Translations under genes and position numbers: made by a program
Source of the DNA: Ignavibacteriales bacterium
GTDB lineage: Bacteria; Bacteroidota; Ignavibacteria; T3Sed10-11
Direction of reading: 5' to 3'
Length of the DNA: 6,844 nt
NCBI GenBank assembly: GCA_003560935.1
Contig: PWJF01000490.1
Coordinates: 1 to 6,844, forward strand
Shown here: positions 4,664-6,844 of the stretch, in pieces
Layout of the letters: every line of letters begins with the position of its first letter
Numbering within the stretch: the stretch's first letter is position 1
Notes under the pieces: generated by a model
Seen by the model: only the letters and a program-made list of their open reading frames with translations
Told to the model about the DNA's origin: nothing
Databases searched by the model: none

Positions 4664-6178
4664 ATGGATACGGCTGCTCACTCACCGCTCGAAACTATCG
4701 CGGCCCATACTAAATCCGACAACGGAATACGCACTCTTTTGAATTATATAGGCGGCGCATGGGTCGATTCACACGGCAAGGAGTTTCTCCCCGTCATGAA
4801 CCCATCAACCGGACAGCAGATCGGGAAAGTTCCGCTTTCCACGGCACAGGATGTAAACGATGCCGTGCGTGCCGCAGCGGATGCATTCGATGGCTGGTCG
4901 CGGACACCGATCAAAGAACGTGTACAGATATTCTATCGGTTTAAAACGTTGATGGAAAAACACTTTGATTCTCTTGCGGCACTCGTCAATGAAGAGAACG
5001 GCAAGATCATGGGCGAAGCCGAAGCCGAGATCGCAAAGGCAATAGAAGTAACGGAGTTCGCATGCTCCATGCCGCAGCTCACCTCCGGAGAGATACAGGA
5101 AGTGAGCAAGGGGGTTGAATGCCGCATCGACCGCCACCCGCTCGGTGTCGTCGCATCGATTACGCCGTTCAACTTTCCCAACATGGTTCCGAACTGGACT
5201 ATCCCGAATGCACTTGTGCTCGGAAATACAATGATCCTGAAACCTTCTCAGCTTGTTCCGCTCAGCTCTATACGGATTGCTGAGCTGCTGAAAGAAGCCG
5301 GACTTCCCGACGGCGTGTTCAATGTAGTACACGGCGCTCAGGAAACCGTCGAAGCATTATGCGATCATCCGGTGATACAGGCAATTACATTCGTCGGGTC
5401 GACAAAAGTCGCAAAAATAGTTTACGCGAGAGCTACATCGCATCATAAGCGGGCACTATGCCTCGGCGGCGCCAAGAATCACCTCATCGTTCTCCCCGAT
5501 GCAAACGAAGAAATGTCGGCAACCAATATAGCGGCCTCGATGTCCGGTTGCGCCGGACAGCGATGCATGGCGGCTTCGGCAATGGTCGGCGTCGGTCCGG
5601 TTGACCACATCGTGGATCGATTATGTGAAGAAGCAAAAAAGATCGTCCCCGGAAAGAATCTCGGATCGGTTATCTCCAAAGAAGCAAAGGAACGCATCGA
5701 ACGGTATATTACCGAAGCGGAAGAACAAGGAGCACAGGTGCTTGTCGACGGCAGAAATGCAGTTGTCGAAGGAAAAGAAGGCGGATACTATGTCGGACCT
5801 ACGGTATTGGATTACGTACGACCGGATATGCGCATCGCACAGGAAGAAGTATTCGGTCCCGTACTTTCGATTATGCGTACCGAAACGCTCGATGAAGCAA
5901 TTGATATCGAGAATAGTAACCCGTACGGAAATGCCGCAGCGGTGTTCACACAAAGCGGCGGCATGGCACGTTATGTGATCGAACGGGCAAGTGCCGGGAT
6001 GATCGGGGTGAATATCGGAGTACCCGTCCCCCGCGAACCGTTCTCGTTCGGCGGATGGAACGAATCGAAATTCGGCGCGTGCGATATTACGGGGAAAAGC
6101 TCGATCGAATTCTTCACGAAGCAGAAAAAGACGACCATTAAGTGGAATCCGGAAGCACGGACGAACTGGATGAGCTGA
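4664..6178 (+). CDS. mmsA: CoA-acylating (methyl)malonate-semialdehyde dehydrogenase
   Basis: 504 residues, the usual length for aldehyde dehydrogenase family 6 (MmsA/IolA, EC 1.2.1.27). The family oxidises methylmalonate or malonate semialdehyde with NAD and CoA, losing CO2, to give propionyl- or acetyl-CoA in valine, inositol or beta-alanine breakdown. PFNFP at 168-172 holds the oxyanion Asn170. GNTMILKPSQLVP at 187-199 and FVGSTKVA at 243-250 form the NAD site. GGAK at 268-271 replaces the general-base Glu motif of ordinary aldehyde dehydrogenases, a family-6 hallmark. GQRCMAAS at 298-305 has the nucleophile Cys301 with the family-specific Arg300. EEVFGP is at 394-399, and FSFGGWNESKFG at 460-471 with FFTKQKKTT at 483-491 matches the family's C-terminus. 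The Arg that many members have near position 125 is Lys here, so the exact semialdehyde is less certain. It is divergent from the ligase-thioesterase unit. Confidence 0.9.
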   Translation: MDTAAHSPLETIAAHTKSDNGIRTLLNYIGGAWVDSHGKEFLPVMNPSTGQQIGKVPLSTAQDVNDAVRAAADAFDGWSRTPIKERVQIFYRFKTLMEKHFDSLAALVNEENGKIMGEAEAEIAKAIEVTEFACSMPQLTSGEIQEVSKGVECRIDRHPLGVVASITPFNFPNMVPNWTIPNALVLGNTMILKPSQLVPLSSIRIAELLKEAGLPDGVFNVVHGAQETVEALCDHPVIQAITFVGSTKVAKIVYARATSHHKRALCLGGAKNHLIVLPDANEEMSATNIAASMSGCAGQRCMAASAMVGVGPVDHIVDRLCEEAKKIVPGKNLGSVISKEAKERIERYITEAEEQGAQVLVDGRNAVVEGKEGGYYVGPTVLDYVRPDMRIAQEEVFGPVLSIMRTETLDEAIDIENSNPYGNAAAVFTQSGGMARYVIERASAGMIGVNIGVPVPREPFSFGGWNESKFGACDITGKSSIEFFTKQKKTTIKWNPEARTNWMS

Positions 6179-6265
6179 TGCAGGGTATCGGGTTGCATGC
6201 TTTTCGGTAGTAGGAAGGCTTAAGACCACACCTACCATTTTCGATAGAAGAAAAGTTAAATAACT

Positions 6266-6760
6266 ATGTTTAGCTCTACAAGATGGATACACGGTATTAT
6301 TGCAGGATTAACCGGCGGTATAGCATGGTTTATCGGCATTGTAATTTTTTTCAGTCCCGCGCAATTGATTCTTTCCAACCCTGATTTTCAGAGTGAAAAA
6401 ATGTTGAACGCATTCACCGCCGACCCATTACCGCGAACCGGCGAAGCGCCGTGGATTCTAATCGTCGGACTTCTGAGCATCGGATCGCTATGGGGAATGG
6501 TATATGTATGGATTTCAAAAACATGGACGGGGTCCTGGTGGAAGCGCGGTCTTCAGTTCGGTATCGTCGGATACGTGCTGATGGTTCCATGGTTCGAGTT
6601 TTACCTCCCCTGGAATGTTCTTCACGAACCAGCTCTTCTGGTGGCGGTTGAATTAGTCTGCTGGGCTGGTGTGCTATTCTGTGTCGGGTTGACTATCGCG
6701 GGGGTCGAATCGGTTTTGCGAACCAGAGCAGACCGACCAATGATTCAACAGGAGATTTAA
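6266..6760 (+). CDS. Four-helix inner-membrane protein of unknown function
   Basis: 164 residues with four predicted membrane helices at about 9-29, 62-84, 95-113 and 122-146. Arg and Lys flank helix 1 (Arg6), the 2-3 loop (Lys85, Lys93, Arg94) and the tail (Arg152, Arg154, Arg157), which places both ends in the cytoplasm. The longest outside loop (30-61) holds the polar stretch SNPDFQSEKML. A Trp/Pro-rich segment, PWFEFYLPWNVLHEP at 108-122, joins helices 3 and 4 and looks like a conserved family core. I do not recognise a named family or catalytic motif. The ATG at 6266 has only a weak purine-rich stretch (AGAAGAAAAG) ten bases upstream, so the start is likely but not certain. It follows mmsA by 87 nt on the same strand, with neither a clear promoter nor a clear terminator between, so read-through is possible. 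A short hairpin follows the stop. Confidence 0.7.
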   Translation: MFSSTRWIHGIIAGLTGGIAWFIGIVIFFSPAQLILSNPDFQSEKMLNAFTADPLPRTGEAPWILIVGLLSIGSLWGMVYVWISKTWTGSWWKRGLQFGIVGYVLMVPWFEFYLPWNVLHEPALLVAVELVCWAGVLFCVGLTIAGVESVLRTRADRPMIQQEI

Positions 6761-6763
6761 TCG

Positions 6764-6780
6764 GGCAATCGCCGATTGCC
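6764..6780 (+). terminator. Short hairpin after the membrane-protein gene, possible terminator
   Basis: GGCAATC (6764-6770) and GATTGCC (6774-6780) form a perfect 7-bp stem with a three-base loop, three bases after the stop codon. The following AAAATATTTTC is A/T-rich but not a clean T run, so termination may be partial. The remaining 64 bases to the window edge hold no gene that I can support. Confidence 0.5.
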
Positions 6781-6844
6781 AAAATATTTTCAATAACTTA
6801 AACTACAATCGCACAAGCAGTGGGGAGCTTGATCCGGGAGAAAA

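Noticed and set aside
6206..6236. GGTAG/CTACC inverted repeat after mmsA as a terminator
   Set aside because: Only five base pairs with a 21-base loop, and just four T residues two bases beyond the stem; too weak.
5621..6292. 223-codon minus-strand frame opposite the dehydrogenase, with others at 4805-5332 and 4933-5184
   Set aside because: They lie fully antisense to a well-supported enzyme, have Cys/Phe/Arg-rich shadow composition, and lack ribosome binding sites.
6781..6844. Tail of a convergent minus-strand gene entering from the right edge
   Set aside because: All three minus frames stop within 20 codons of the edge and none is clearly coding; nothing can be decided from 64 bases.

Overview
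The window looks like a moderate-GC bacterial chromosome segment. The host is probably a diderm (Gram-negative), because one gene encodes a signal-peptide-bearing protein with the look of a small outer-membrane beta-barrel ending in Phe, and promoters match the sigma70 consensus. Nothing here fixes the phylum. I see no insertion sequences, tRNA or rRNA genes, CRISPR arrays or phage genes.

Left half (1-2526, all genes on the minus strand). Reading leftwards from 2191 there is a small secreted beta-barrel-like protein followed by a strong intrinsic terminator. A good sigma70-type promoter comes directly after it, then a secreted proline-iminopeptidase-type alpha/beta hydrolase. Last is the N-terminal 115 residues of an exported protein that runs off the left edge. 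Two very short open frames (1487-1594 and 2267-2437) lie in the gaps and are offered as low-confidence candidates.

Middle (2527-4495, minus strand). A two-gene acyl-CoA unit: an AMP-forming acyl-CoA ligase, then a hotdog-fold acyl-CoA thioesterase 45 nt downstream. The ligase is broken. An internal deletion of roughly 70-80 codons, with a frame change, has removed the ATP-binding TSGTTG-type loop, and the same few bases at the junction read sensibly in both frames. A well-matched promoter (TTGATT-17-TATAAT) still precedes it.

Right half (4496-6844, plus strand). A CoA-acylating aldehyde dehydrogenase of the methylmalonate-semialdehyde type (mmsA) is transcribed divergently from the ligase. 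A 27-bp imperfect palindrome lies directly upstream of a perfect TATAAT in the shared intergenic region and is a plausible operator. It is followed by a four-helix membrane protein of unknown function and a short hairpin.

The ligase, thioesterase and dehydrogenase all make or consume acyl-CoA thioesters, so a role in short- or branched-chain acyl/semialdehyde metabolism is a reasonable inference, though the ligase step appears lost in this genome. I found no clearly new biological system. The most informative signals are the ligase deletion scar, the divergent promoter region and the candidate small ORFs.
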